This document shows positions 1 through 8,021 of a stretch of DNA of 64,000 bases, piece after piece. Source of the DNA: Rhizomonospora bruguierae (GTDB lineage: Bacteria; Actinomycetota; Actinomycetes; Mycobacteriales; Micromonosporaceae); NCBI RefSeq assembly GCF_018397995.1, contig NZ_BBQH01000040.1, positions 1 through 64,000 of the forward strand, written 5' to 3'. Each line of letters opens with the position of its first letter. Position 1 is the first letter of the stretch. The notes beneath the pieces are model-generated. The model was not told the origin of the DNA and did no database searches. It saw only the letters and a list, made by a program, of their open reading frames with translations. Made by a program: the position numbers and the translations under genes.

Positions 1-1663
1 CCTCGCAGCTGATCTGCCAGCGGCCACCGAGCACCTCGTAGATCGCGTCGGCCAGCGGGCCGGGCGACGAACTGAGCAGGGCGGCGAGCGCGCCCGTCTT
101 GAAGGTCAGGATGAGCGTCTCGCCGTCCAGGTCCCGGACCGTGGCCTCGCGGGCGACCGCGGCCACCTTCTTGCTCTTCGTGCCGACCATCGTCAGGATC
201 TCGCCCCACACCCGCCGCACGGCGGCCGCGTCGAGGACCCCGGGGGCGCCCGCCCTGACGGGCGCCGGCGTCGTGTCACTGGCGGCCGGCAGGGCGCTGG
301 TGGGCGCCGCGACCGGGGCCGGCTCCATCGCTGGTGCCGGGGGGCTCGGCGGCGCCTGTTCGGCGTCGACCGGGCCACCGGCGGGGGTACCGGTCGGCGA
401 GGCCGACCCCGGAGCGGGTGCCTCCGGACCCGCGGGGCGGGCGGGCGGCTCCGCCGGGGCGGGGACGGTGGCCGCGGGTACCTCGTGATTCTCACCGGCG
501 GTGAGGGTGAGCCGCCGCTCCATGCGCTCGAGGCGCTGGAGCAGGGCGTTGTTGGCGTCGTCGGCCGCGGGCAGCAGCAGGCGCGCGGCGATGAGTTCGA
601 GCAGCAGGCGCGGCGAGGTGGTGCCGCGCATCTCGACCAGGCCGTTGTGCACGATGTCGGCGCAGCGCGACAGCGTGGCCTGACCCATCTGCTGTGCCTG
701 CACGGACATGCGTTCGAGCTGGTCGGAGGGGGCGTCGAGGAGTCCCTTGGCGACCGCGTCCGGCACCTGTCGCAGGATGATCAGGTCGCGCAGGCGCTCC
801 AGCAGGTCCGAGGCGAAGCGGCGCGGGTCGTGGCCCGCCTCGACCACCCGGTCGACCGTCGCGTACGCGGCGGCGCCGTCGGACGCGGCCAGCGCGTCGC
901 ACATCTCGTCGATGAGGGCCGCGTCCGTGACGCCGAGTAGGCTGACCGCGCCCGCGTACGTGACGCCCGCCGGGCCGGCGCCGGCGATGAGCTGGTCCAG
1001 CACCGAGAGCGAATCCCGGGCGCTGCCCCCGCCGGCCCGCACGACCAGCGGGAACACCGCCTGCTCGACGGCCACGCCCTCGCTGGCGCACAGCTTCTCC
1101 AGGTACGGGCGCAGCACGCCGGGCGGGATCAGCCGGAACGGGTAGTGGTGGGTCCGCGACTTGATCGTGCCGAGCACCTTCTCCGGCTCGGTGGTCGCGA
1201 AGATGAACTTGACGTACTCCGGGGGCTCCTCCACCAGCTTCAGCAGCGCGTTGAAGCCCGCCGACGAGACCATGTGCGCCTCGTCGATCACGTAGATCTT
1301 GTACCGGCTGGTCGCCGGCGCGAAGAACGCCCGCTCCCGCAACTCGCGGGCGTCGTCCACGCCGCCGTGACTGGCCGCGTCGATCTCGATGACGTCGATC
1401 GACCCGGGCCCGTCCGTCGCCAGCGCCTGGCACGACCCGCACGCGCCGCACGGCTCCGGCGTCGGACCCTCGGCGCAGTTCAGCGAGCGGGCGAGGATGC
1501 GCGCGCTACTGGTCTTGCCGCAGCCCCGCGGCCCCGAGAAGAGGTACGCGTGGTGCAGCCGCCCCGACCGCAGCGCCTGCGACAGCGGCCCGGTGACGTG
1601 CTCCTGACCGATCACCTCGCCGAACGTCTGCGGCCGGTACTTGCGGTAGAGCGCCAGCGACAC
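1..1663 (-). CDS. dnaX: DNA polymerase III subunit gamma/tau (3' end outside window)
   Basis: DnaX is the ATPase of the clamp-loader complex; it loads the sliding clamp and, through tau, couples polymerases to the replisome. The visible 554 codons start at a GTG (complement of 1661-1663) with a purine-rich RBS just upstream and read LYRKYRPQTFGEVIGQ, the family's N-terminal signature. A Walker A motif (GPRGCGKTSSARIL), a zinc-binding cysteine cluster (C-GACGSC) and a DEAH Walker B box (VIDEAHM) follow in the usual order, then the SRC sensor-type region and a long Pro/Ala-rich linker typical of actinobacterial tau. The gene runs off the left edge, so the C-terminal polymerase-binding domain is not seen. 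The SRP RNA gene lies upstream in the same orientation. Confidence 0.96.
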   Translation of the reverse strand, partial: MSLALYRKYRPQTFGEVIGQEHVTGPLSQALRSGRLHHAYLFSGPRGCGKTSSARILARSLNCAEGPTPEPCGACGSCQALATDGPGSIDVIEIDAASHGGVDDARELRERAFFAPATSRYKIYVIDEAHMVSSAGFNALLKLVEEPPEYVKFIFATTEPEKVLGTIKSRTHHYPFRLIPPGVLRPYLEKLCASEGVAVEQAVFPLVVRAGGGSARDSLSVLDQLIAGAGPAGVTYAGAVSLLGVTDAALIDEMCDALAASDGAAAYATVDRVVEAGHDPRRFASDLLERLRDLIILRQVPDAVAKGLLDAPSDQLERMSVQAQQMGQATLSRCADIVHNGLVEMRGTTSPRLLLELIAARLLLPAADDANNALLQRLERMERRLTLTAGENHEVPAATVPAPAEPPARPAGPEAPAPGSASPTGTPAGGPVDAEQAPPSPPAPAMEPAPVAAPTSALPAASDTTPAPVRAGAPGVLDAAAVRRVWGEILTMVGTKSKKVAAVAREATVRDLDGETLILTFKTGALAALLSSSPGPLADAIYEVLGGRWQISCE

Positions 1664-1854
1664 CGCGCCCACCCCCTCTCGACCGCGCCATTCTTCCCGC
1701 CCCCGTGGGGCGGCGGCCACCCCCGTCGCCCCATGAGCCTGCCATCGGCCTACGACAGTTCGGCCCACGGGCCGGCCGACTCGCCGACGCGGCCCCCGGC
1801 CATGCCGGATTCGGGCCGGAGCGGGGCCGGAGCCTGCCGCGGCCGGAACGAAAG

Positions 1855-1942
1855 GGCCCCCCGTGCACCCGTCAGAGCCCGCTTATCCTTGCTGCCTTCC
1901 GGCCCTGGGGAGGTTCACGAGATACACGCCGCACGAGGGGCA
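1855..1942 (-). ncRNA. ffs: Signal recognition particle RNA, small bacterial (4.5S-like) type
   Basis: This RNA binds Ffh and targets nascent membrane and secreted proteins to the translocon. The complement strand carries the apical signature CAGGGCCGGAAGGCAGCA (GGAAGGxAGCA tetraloop and internal loop). The flanks pair over 11 bp (GCCCCTCGTGC with GCACGGGGGGC, one G-U), giving a hairpin of about 88 nt. It lies about 190 bp upstream of dnaX on the same strand, which I recall as a common arrangement in actinobacteria. Ends are set by the outer helix and may be off by a few bases. Confidence 0.9.
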
Positions 1943-2025
1943 CGACAACTGTACCCGGTCCGGCCGGCACGCCGCCGCGGGTGGTGGCGCCACGGTACGC
2001 CTGGGAAGTCTGTATCCTTGCCGGC

Positions 2026-2110
2026 GGAGGATTCGCCTAGCGGCCTAGGGCGCACGCTTGGAAAGCGTGTTGGGTTCACACCCTCACGAGTTCGAATCTC
2101 GTATCCTCCG
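2026..2110 (+). tRNA. tRNA-Ser (anticodon GGA)
   Basis: Class II tRNA of 85 nt. Acceptor GGAGGAT (2026-2032) pairs with ATCCTCC (2103-2109), followed by discriminator G2110. The anticodon stem CACGC/GCGTG encloses the loop TTGGAAA with anticodon GGA at 2060-2062. A long variable arm precedes a T-arm with GTTCGAATC. No CCA is encoded. Confidence 0.97.
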
Positions 2111-2124
2111 CGCTGAGCAGGGCA

Positions 2125-2167
2125 AACGTCGAAGGGTCGGACCCGTCGGGTCCGGCCCTTCAACGTT
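2125..2167. terminator. Strong hairpin after tRNA-Ser(GGA)
   Basis: A 14-bp stem (2131-2144 with 2048-type partner at 2148-2161, one G-U) with a 3-nt loop, extended by AACGT/ACGTT outside a bulge. There is no T-tract, as is usual for high-GC actinobacterial terminators. It begins 15 nt after the tRNA, so it most likely ends that transcript. Confidence 0.7.
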
Positions 2168-2762
2168 GTCCGGGGCTGCCGCATCCGGGTAGCGGCAGCG
2201 GTCGCGCGCCCGGCACCGACGGCCATGCGGTACCGGCAGGCCAGCGCGTTGGGCCGCCGAGTGCGAAGGCGGTATCCTCATGCGGTACGGCGACGCGGGG
2301 CGCCTCGGCGAGACCGGCGGGACGACGACCAGGACTCGCACCCGCCACACCCGGTCCCGGCATCGCTGTAACTCTCTTGTTAATAACGTGCGACACCGGC
2401 GACCGCGCTGAGTGCGGAGGGGCACAAAGCGGTAGCGGCTCCGGTTATTGCGGCGTTCCCAGAGCGCCCGGCACTGATAGGCGAGCGCCCTTCGCCCCGT
2501 CAGTTAACCGGGCGCTTCCGTGCGGCCGAAAAGCGATCACTGGCAATTACAGTCATTGTGGAATATGCGCGCGGCGCACCGCCTCGCCCGCACGGCGAGA
2601 GGGCCACCGGGTGGGGTTGGCGCTGGTGAGCAGCAAGATCGTCACCCGGCGCGGTGGCCCATCGACACCGAAAAAGTAACGGAAAGTTGCCGGAAGGGGA
2701 CGCCCCGCAATGGCGACCCCGGGGATATTCACCTTTTTCACGCGGTGCTATAACGTGGCCGG
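2168..2762. other. Intergenic region without a supported gene
   Basis: This 0.6-kb stretch is less GC-rich than its surroundings and has no reading frame with convincing codon bias. It contains an AT-rich TTGTTAATAAC patch near 2376-2388 and an AGCGCCC/GGGCGCT inverted repeat at 2484-2516. Its right end carries the promoter of the small gene at 2763. Nothing else is recognised. Confidence 0.5.
2727..2762 (+). promoter_or_regulatory. Promoter of the leaderless small gene
   Basis: A TATAAC -10 hexamer at 2749-2754 lies 8 nt before the GTG start at 2763. A weak ATTCAC -35 candidate at 2727-2732 gives a 16-bp spacer. This spacing puts the transcription start at or next to the start codon, and there is no Shine-Dalgarno sequence. 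Confidence 0.6.
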
Positions 2763-2981
2763 GTGAGAGTTGAACGGCACTGGTGGAACGGCAACCGAGG
2801 CCAACTCGGTCGCCGCGATGTGTACGTGCGCACCGACGGCGAACTGTGGGAAGTCGAAGCACAGGTCGGCGGTGCCGAGGGTCGATCAAAGGTGCAGCAA
2901 TGCCCCGGTAAAGCGTCGGCCATGATTCTCGCTAGCGCGTGGCTCGGCGGTCGGTCGGAGTGGCGGGAGATGCCCTGCTGA
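2763..2981 (+). CDS. Small conserved hypothetical protein
   Basis: A 72-residue soluble protein beginning MRVERHWWNGN and containing VYVRTDGELWEVEAQVGG, then KASAMILASAWLGG. It resembles short actinobacterial proteins of unknown function that I recall with the same RHWWNG opening, but I cannot name a family. It has no signal peptide or membrane segment. The GTG start is supported by the -10 element 8 nt upstream. It is monocistronic and is followed by a strong terminator. Confidence 0.7.
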   Translation: MRVERHWWNGNRGQLGRRDVYVRTDGELWEVEAQVGGAEGRSKVQQCPGKASAMILASAWLGGRSEWREMPC

Positions 2982-3034
2982 CCCGGTCCCCGAGCGCGCC
3001 ATCCCCCTCAACCCATCCCCCTCGGTAAAACGAA

Positions 3035-3061
3035 GAAGGCCCGGCCCCCCGCCGGGCCTTC
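3035..3061. terminator. Hairpin terminator after the small gene
   Basis: A perfect 11-bp stem (GAAGGCCCGGC at 3035-3045, GCCGGGCCTTC at 3051-3061) with a CCCCC loop, about 50 nt past the stop codon at 2981. Confidence 0.8.
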
Positions 3062-3120
3062 GCCGGATCCAGGGTTCGCCGCCGCGACAAACCGGACCGC
3101 CCGTCTGCCAGAAAGCAGCG

Positions 3121-3153
3121 ACGCCCGGCGGCTCACTCAGAGTCGCCGGGCGT
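3121..3153 (-). terminator. Terminator of tRNA-Ser(CGA)
   Basis: A perfect 10-bp inverted repeat (ACGCCCGGCG at 3121-3130, CGCCGGGCGT at 3144-3153) lies 17 nt downstream of the tRNA on the complement strand. Confidence 0.7.
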
Positions 3154-3169
3154 TTCGCCTGGTCATGAG

Positions 3170-3256
3170 CGGTGGCGGCGGGATTTGAACCCGCGGAGGG
3201 CGTGAACCCTCACACGCTTTCGAGGCGTGCTCCTTAGGCCGCTCGGACACACCACC
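3170..3256 (-). tRNA. tRNA-Ser (anticodon CGA)
   Basis: Class II tRNA of 87 nt on the complement strand. Acceptor GGTGGTG pairs with CGCCACC (one G-U), discriminator G. The anticodon loop CTCGAAA has CGA (complement of 3220-3222). It has a long variable arm and a GTTCAAATC T-loop. It complements the GGA tRNA-Ser about 1.1 kb away, so this locus reads UCC and UCG codons. Confidence 0.97.
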
Positions 3257-3332
3257 GCCGCAAAGGGTACCCGACGCCCCGGGGTGACGTCCCATCGGTA
3301 TCCGGCGTGCCAGCCCTGGCAGGATCGGGGGC

Positions 3333-4040
3333 ATGAGTGTGCATATCGGTGCCCAGCCGGGTGAGATCGCAGAGCGGGTCCTGATGCCGGGCGACCCGCT
3401 GCGGGCGAAGTGGATCGCGGAGACGTTCCTTGAGGACGCGAAGTGTTACTCCACGGTGCGGGGGATGTTCGGCTTCACGGGCATGTACCGGGGCGAGCGG
3501 GTGTCGGTGCAGGGTTCGGGGATGGGGATGCCCAGCGCCTCGATCTACGCCCATGAGCTGCTGAGCGAGTACGGGGTGCGCACGCTGATCCGGGTGGGGT
3601 CGTGTGGGGCGCTGGCGGAGTCGCTGCGGCTGCGGGACGTGGTGGCGGCGATCGGGTCCGCGACCGACTCGAACATGAACCGGGTTCGTTTCGACGGACT
3701 GATCGACTACGCGCCGGTGGCGGACTTCGGGCTGCTGCGGGCGGCCGTGGAGGTGGCGGAGCGGCGCGGGATCGCGGTACAGGTGGGTTCGGTCCTGGCG
3801 GCGGACGCCTTCTACACGGACCGGCCGGACCTGTACGACCGGCTCGCGGAGTACGGCGTGCTGGCGGTGGAGATGGAGTCGGCGGCGCTGTACACGATCG
3901 CGGCGCGGTTCAAGGCGCGGGCGCTGACCCTGCTGACGGTGAGTGACCACATCAAGACCGGCGATCGGACCACGGCCGCCGAGCGGGAGCAGACCTTCTC
4001 CGAGATGGTCGAGATCGCGCTGGAGGCCGCCCTTTCCTGA
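3333..4040 (+). CDS. deoD: Purine-nucleoside phosphorylase, DeoD type
   Basis: Cleaves purine (deoxy)ribonucleosides with phosphate to the free base and (deoxy)ribose-1-phosphate in purine salvage. The 235 residues match the hexameric DeoD length. It opens [30 protein letters not shown] (GDP phosphate-binding loop) and contains [36 protein letters not shown] (ribose-binding Glu) and LTVSDH with the catalytic-type Asp. A CAGGAT -10-like hexamer ends 7 nt before the ATG and no RBS is visible, so translation is probably leaderless. Monocistronic. Confidence 0.95.
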   Translation: MSVHIGAQPGEIAERVLMPGDPLRAKWIAETFLEDAKCYSTVRGMFGFTGMYRGERVSVQGSGMGMPSASIYAHELLSEYGVRTLIRVGSCGALAESLRLRDVVAAIGSATDSNMNRVRFDGLIDYAPVADFGLLRAAVEVAERRGIAVQVGSVLAADAFYTDRPDLYDRLAEYGVLAVEMESAALYTIAARFKARALTLLTVSDHIKTGDRTTAAEREQTFSEMVEIALEAALS

Positions 4041-4090
4041 CGGTCCCGTCCGGGCGCCCGCCCCTGTGACCTCACCCACGCAGGAAAGTT

Positions 4091-4104
4091 AACGACCGGT
4101 CGTT
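4091..4104. promoter_or_regulatory. Palindromic operator of the TetR/thioesterase operon
   Basis: A perfect 14-bp palindrome, AACGACCGGTCGTT, lies in the -35/spacer region of a promoter whose -10 is TAGAGT (4115-4120), 8 nt before the ATG of the TetR gene. The position suits autorepression. Confidence 0.7.
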
Positions 4105-4128
4105 CGTCTTTCGGTAGAGTCCCCCGGC

Positions 4129-4767
4129 ATGGGGACGCGAGTGGACGGGCGGCTGCTGCGCGGCGAGCGCACGCGCAACGCCGTGCTCGACGCCGCCGTC
4201 GCGCTCGCGACCGAGGCCGGGCTGAGCGGGCTGTCCCTCGGGCAGCTCGCCGACCGGCTCGGCGTCAGCAAGTCCGGGCTGTTCGCCCACTGGCGGTCCA
4301 AGGAAGAGCTTCAGCTGGCCACCGTCGAGCGCGCCAGCGAGCATTTCATCGAGCACATCGTGGTGCCGGCGCTGCGCGCACCGCGCGGCGTCCGCCGGCT
4401 CTGGGCCATGCACGAGTACAAGCTCGCGTACGAGCGGGGCGCCGTGCTGCCCGGCGGCTGCTTCTTCACCAATGCCCAGTTCGAGTACGACACCCGACCC
4501 GGCCCGATCCGGGATCGGCTGGCCGACGCGCTCGCCCAGTGGATGGCCACCCTCGTGCGGCTCTCCCGGGAGGCGATCGACTCCGGCGAACTGCGCCCGG
4601 AGGTGTCCCCGCAGCAGCTTGCCTTCGACGTGAACGCGGCCAGCGCGGCCGTGGTCTACCAGGCTCGCCTGCTACCGGCCGCCGAGGCGTTCGCGCTGGC
4701 CAGGGGCGGCGTGCTGCACCGGCTGCGCGCCCTGTGCACCGATCCCGACCTGTTACCGGAGGACTGA
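4129..4767 (+). CDS. TetR/AcrR family transcriptional regulator
   Basis: A 212-residue repressor-type protein. Residues about 8-60 form the TetR helix-turn-helix (RTRNAVLDAAVALATEAG, then LGVSKSGLFAHWRSKEEL with the recognition helix). The C-terminal ligand domain includes GGCFFTNAQFEYD, typical of a TetR subgroup with an all-helical effector pocket. It probably starts leaderless at the ATG. Its stop codon is separated by one base from the ATG of a hotdog thioesterase, so the two are co-transcribed and the effector may be an acyl-CoA or related acid (inference). A perfect palindrome sits upstream. Confidence 0.93.
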   Translation: MGTRVDGRLLRGERTRNAVLDAAVALATEAGLSGLSLGQLADRLGVSKSGLFAHWRSKEELQLATVERASEHFIEHIVVPALRAPRGVRRLWAMHEYKLAYERGAVLPGGCFFTNAQFEYDTRPGPIRDRLADALAQWMATLVRLSREAIDSGELRPEVSPQQLAFDVNAASAAVVYQARLLPAAEAFALARGGVLHRLRALCTDPDLLPED

Positions 4768-4768
4768 G

Positions 4769-5212
4769 ATGAGCCTGGCCGCCCTCGCCGTGGAGTACGG
4801 GCACGCGGAGCCGATCGAGATCCACTTTGACGAGTTGGACGCGATGGGGCTGGTGCACAACGCCCGGTACGCGGTGCTGCTGGAACGGGCGCTGGCCGGG
4901 TACTGGGCGCGGTACGGGCATTCGTACCGCGGCGGGCGGCCCACCTCGCCGGACGCCTTCACCGCCGTCCGCGAGTTCACCATCGCCTACCAGGTGCCGA
5001 TCCGGGGCACGGGCGAGGTGCTCGTGCACTTCTGGCTGGAGCACCTGGGCGGCAGCAGCGCCGTCTACGGCTTCCGGTTCGTCAGCCCGGACGGCTCGAC
5101 CACCTACGCCGAGGGCCGGCGCGTCAACGTCCGCCTGGACCCGGCGACCCTGCGCCCCGCGCCGTGGACCGACGCCGCCCGGTCGGTGGCCGTCACCCTG
5201 CTCAAACCGTAG
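4769..5212 (+). CDS. Acyl-CoA thioesterase, 4HBT hotdog family
   Basis: Predicted to hydrolyse an acyl-CoA to the free acid and CoA in the cytosol. The 147 residues form a single hotdog domain with IHFDELDAMGLVHNARYAVLLERAL, the 4-hydroxybenzoyl-CoA-thioesterase-type motif in which the Asp after the F/W is catalytic. It ends with VAVTLLKP. It starts one base after the TetR stop codon and is presumably under that regulator. Its stop abuts the convergent tadA stop with no gap. The substrate cannot be told from sequence. Confidence 0.9.
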   Translation: MSLAALAVEYGHAEPIEIHFDELDAMGLVHNARYAVLLERALAGYWARYGHSYRGGRPTSPDAFTAVREFTIAYQVPIRGTGEVLVHFWLEHLGGSSAVYGFRFVSPDGSTTYAEGRRVNVRLDPATLRPAPWTDAARSVAVTLLKP

Positions 5213-5719
5213 TTATCCACAGGGCCCGGCGTTGTCCACAGGTCGGTGGAAGAACGCCCGGAGGAGGGCGGCGCAGTCGTCCGCCAGTACCCCGCCGTAC
5301 ACCTCGGGGCGGTGGTTGAGCCGGCGGTCCCGGACCACGTCCCACAGCGACCCGACCGCGCCGGTCTTCGGCTCCCAGGCCCCGAAGACCAGGGTGTCGA
5401 TCCGCGCCAGGACCAACGCACCCGCGCACATCGTGCACGGTTCGAGGGTGACCACCAGCGTGCAGCCGGTCAGCCGCCAGCGGCCCAGGGCGACGGCGCC
5501 CCGGCGCAGCGCCAGCACCTCGGCGTGCGCGGTCGGGTCGCCGGACAGCTCGCGCTCGTTGCGCCCGACCGCCAGTTCCTCGCCGTCCGGACCGAACAGG
5601 ACCGCCCCCACCGGCACGTCGTCCGGACCGCCGGGCAGGCCCGAGGCGGCCGCGACCGCCAGGGCGCGGCGCATCCACCGCGCGTGCCGTTGGGCGCGGG
5701 TCGGCTGTGCCGGGGTCAC
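5213..5719 (-). CDS. tadA: tRNA-specific adenosine deaminase
   Basis: Converts A34 to inosine in the wobble position of tRNA-Arg(ACG). The 168-residue protein has both zinc-site motifs, HAEVLAL (His ligand and catalytic Glu) and PCTMCAGA (two Cys ligands). The best start is GTG (complement of 5717-5719), which overlaps the upstream gene's stop by 4 bp (GTGA) and implies translational coupling. The protein begins VTPAQPTRAQRHARWMRRAL; longer versions would read into the upstream gene. The neighbour is the family commonly annotated as its associated protein. Confidence 0.93.
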   Translation of the reverse strand: MTPAQPTRAQRHARWMRRALAVAAASGLPGGPDDVPVGAVLFGPDGEELAVGRNERELSGDPTAHAEVLALRRGAVALGRWRLTGCTLVVTLEPCTMCAGALVLARIDTLVFGAWEPKTGAVGSLWDVVRDRRLNHRPEVYGGVLADDCAALLRAFFHRPVDNAGPCG

Positions 5720-6246
5720 GCCTCCCGCAGCTCCTCGATCTCGTCGCCGCAGCCGATGATCTGGCCGATCTCGGCGGTCACGTCGGCGGGCATCATCCCC
5801 TCCTCGCCGCAGAGCTTGAGCAGCCGGTGCGCCGAGACCCCCAGGTCGGCCAGGAGGTCCGCGTCGCCGACCGGGTCCGCATCCGGGTCGCCGACCGGGC
5901 CATGATCGCCGTCGCCGGTGTCCTCGCCGTCGCCGGCGGGCGCGGCCACCTCCTCGATCTCCAGCGCCGGCGCCTCGAGGTCGCCGAGCAGCAGGGCGCC
6001 GATCCGGGACTCCTCGGCGAACGCCGAGTCGGAGCCGAACACCCGGATGTCGCCGGCCTCGTCCACCCGCACGATCGCCAGGTAGGCGTCGTCGGCCTCC
6101 ACGAACAGCACCGAACCGGTCGCCTCCGGATCCGCCTCGCGCATCCGGTCGGCCACCTCCTCCACATCCGCCGCGCCGGTCAGGTCCAGCTCGGCGGCGC
6201 TCCAGCCGTCCGGGCCGCGGGACGCCACGGCAGCGAAGTACGACAC
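5716..6246 (-). CDS. tRNA adenosine deaminase-associated protein
   Basis: A 176-residue actinobacterial protein of unknown biochemical role that is regularly found upstream of tadA. It begins VSYFAAVASRGPDGWSAAELDL at a GTG preceded by a G-rich RBS. It has a beta-rich N-terminal domain (SVLFVEADDAYLAIVRV), an acidic Asp/Gly/Pro linker and a helical C-terminus with LLADLGVSAHRLLKLCGEEGMMPADVTAEIG. It overlaps tadA by four bases. The acidic composition (pI far below neutral) is conspicuous. Confidence 0.88.
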   Translation of the reverse strand: MSYFAAVASRGPDGWSAAELDLTGAADVEEVADRMREADPEATGSVLFVEADDAYLAIVRVDEAGDIRVFGSDSAFAEESRIGALLLGDLEAPALEIEEVAAPAGDGEDTGDGDHGPVGDPDADPVGDADLLADLGVSAHRLLKLCGEEGMMPADVTAEIGQIIGCGDEIEELREA

Positions 6247-6407
6247 GGTCCCCCCAAAGAAGTCGCGGCGCTGGCGAGAATCGTCGGTGCCGGTCCGCAC
6301 CCCAGGTTGTGGCGGCCGGATGGCCGTCACGCGAAACGCTAGCGAATCCAGTCGGTCCGCAGTCGGTCAAACGCCGGACGCCCGCCGGATGCCGTTGCCG
6401 CCCGCGC

Positions 6408-6584
6408 TCAGCCGGCAAGCCGGCGGCGCTGGGCGATCAGCGATCGGAGACGGTGCTCCCCGTCCCGCCGCGGCGACAGCCGCCCCGCGGCGCGCCGCGG
6501 GGCGATCGCGCCGGCCCGCGCCGCGAGCAACTGGAGCCGCCGGCGTTGCCGGTCGGGGTCGAGCCGGGTGGGGGTCCAGGCCAT
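6408..6584 (-). CDS. Small basic hypothetical protein
   Basis: A 58-residue Arg-rich protein starting MAWTPTRLDPDRQRRR and ending SLIAQRRRLAG. It is almost entirely helical and strongly basic, so nucleic-acid or membrane-surface contact is possible but unproven. The frame has actinobacterial codon bias only from the ATG at complement 6582-6584 onward, although it stays open much further upstream. No family is recognised. Confidence 0.5.
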   Translation of the reverse strand: MAWTPTRLDPDRQRRRLQLLAARAGAIAPRRAAGRLSPRRDGEHRLRSLIAQRRRLAG

Positions 6585-6673
6585 GGGCCGAGCGTGCAAC
6601 CTGGGCCTCGCGCCGTCAACCCCGTCGCGCCCCGCGATGGGTCGGGCACCCGCGGTTTCCGCCGATGGGGCGG

Positions 6674-7078
6674 TTACCAGAGCGGCCAGTCGAGGCGGGT
6701 GGACCAGTAGGCCGCGATGACCACGGCCGCGATGGACCAGCCGACCGCCGCGCTGATCGCCACCCCGGCGGCCACGCCGCGGTCCCCGGCGCGCCCCAGC
6801 AGCAGCGCCGCCCCCCAGGCCAGCAGGCCGGCGAGGATGGTCCACCAGCCGTACCCGCGCAGCGTCGACGCGATCAGTCCGAAGAGCAGCATCCACAGCG
6901 CACCGGCGCCGAGCCCCGCCAGCAGCCCGGCGGCGCGGACGGGGTGCGGCTCCCGGTACGAGGGCCGCTGGCGACCGGCCGGGAACAGGCCGGACGGGTG
7001 GCGCCCCGGCGGCGCCGCGCCGGGCGGGGGCACGGCCGGCTGGTACGCGAGGTGCGACTGGTACGGCCGGTTGGTCAC
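6674..7078 (-). CDS. Small integral membrane protein
   Basis: 134 residues. The first 50 are Pro/Gly-rich and cytosolic-looking (PPPGAAPPGRHPSG). They are followed by three or four hydrophobic helices at about 50-70, 74-95, 101-120 and the C-terminal AVVIAAYWSTRLDWPLW. This layout is common in actinobacterial DUF4190-like membrane proteins, but no family can be assigned. It is divergent from the M23 lipoprotein gene; the starts are about 90 bp apart. Confidence 0.72.
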   Translation of the reverse strand: MTNRPYQSHLAYQPAVPPPGAAPPGRHPSGLFPAGRQRPSYREPHPVRAAGLLAGLGAGALWMLLFGLIASTLRGYGWWTILAGLLAWGAALLLGRAGDRGVAAGVAISAAVGWSIAAVVIAAYWSTRLDWPLW

Positions 7079-7169
7079 GGCTCACCCACCCCCTCGGTCC
7101 CGGCTGGGTCGAGCCTACCGGCCGGCGGGCGGGCCGGTTCGGAACGTGCGGATCTGTCAGGATGACCGG

Positions 7170-7943
7170 GTGCTGTTCCACGGCGAGCCTGCCCCGTCTC
7201 CCCGACAACGCGCCGCAGCACCAATCGCCGGCATCCTGGCGGCCGCCGGTGCGCTGGCGCTGCTGGCGGGCTGCGGCACGGCCGGCGGGCAGGCCACCGG
7301 GGCGGAACCCGCCTGGGTCGCGGGCGGCACCAGCGCGCCGGCGAGCACCCCCGCGGGGGAGCCGAGCACCGACGCGCCGACAACCGCACCGCCCACCCCG
7401 ACGACCAAGCCCGCTGCCAGCGCCGCCCGTTACGTCTTCCCCGTCGGCGGCAAGCCGGCCTCGTACCACCACACCCACAGCGGCTACAAGGCGACGGACA
7501 TCTTCGCGGGCTGCGGCAAGCCGGTCCTGGCCACCACGGACGGGATCGTGCTGGAGGTCAGCCGGGAGGACACGTACAGCAAGTCGGGTCCGCAGGGCCC
7601 GGACAACGGCGGCCTGTCGGTCTCCCTGCTCGGCGACGACGGCGTCCGCTACTACGGCTCGCACCTGTCCAAGATCGTCGCGGGTGTCAACGCGGGCGTG
7701 CGGGTGCGCGCCGGCCAGCACATCGGCGCCGTCGGCCGTACGGGCAACGCCAACAACGTCTGCCACCTGCACTACGGCATCTCCCCGCCGTGCGCCCGCA
7801 CCGGCGACTGGTGGATCCGCCGCGGCGTCATCTGGCCCTACCCGTACCTCGACTCGTGGTACGCCGGCGGCAACAAGTCCCCGGTCGCCGAGACAACCCG
7901 CTACAAGAAGACCACCGGCTGTCCCAAGGCTCCCGCCACGTAG
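7170..7943 (+). CDS. M23 family peptidase-like lipoprotein
   Basis: A predicted cell-surface protein of the LytM/M23 peptidoglycan-endopeptidase family. The 257 residues start at GTG. They have a lipoprotein signal ending LALLAGC (lipobox Cys about residue 33), a Thr/Pro/Ala-rich tether of about 50 residues and an M23 fold. Visible motifs are HHTHSGYKATDIFAGCG (H-x-x-x-D type metal site) and HLHYGISPP (HxH). A CAGGAT -10-like hexamer ends 6 nt before the GTG, so the gene is probably leaderless. The metal motifs look largely intact, but whether it is an active hydrolase is not certain. Confidence 0.87.
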   Translation: MLFHGEPAPSPRQRAAAPIAGILAAAGALALLAGCGTAGGQATGAEPAWVAGGTSAPASTPAGEPSTDAPTTAPPTPTTKPAASAARYVFPVGGKPASYHHTHSGYKATDIFAGCGKPVLATTDGIVLEVSREDTYSKSGPQGPDNGGLSVSLLGDDGVRYYGSHLSKIVAGVNAGVRVRAGQHIGAVGRTGNANNVCHLHYGISPPCARTGDWWIRRGVIWPYPYLDSWYAGGNKSPVAETTRYKKTTGCPKAPAT

Positions 7944-8021
7944 CCCGAATTCCACCCGGGGTCACGCGTGGGCCCGCACCGGCCCCCCGCACGGGGGCGG
8001 CGGTGTGGGACAGTTCGCGGC

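Noticed and set aside
492-1451. Long complement-strand frame of 319 codons inside dnaX
   Set aside because: It is a shadow of dnaX in another frame; composition is Arg/Gly/Pro-rich with no domain, and dnaX motifs are all in the other frame.
2377-2679. Possible 100-codon gene in the 2.2-2.7 kb gap
   Set aside because: No RBS, poor third-position GC, and no recognisable domain or hydrophobic core.
2026-3256. tRNA-Ser genes as an integrative element attachment site
   Set aside because: No integrase, excisionase, or repeated 3' tRNA fragment was seen in the flanks.
7585-7955. A 515-codon complement frame joining 6408-7955
   Set aside because: The upstream part is antisense to the M23 lipoprotein gene; only the last 58 codons have plausible coding bias.
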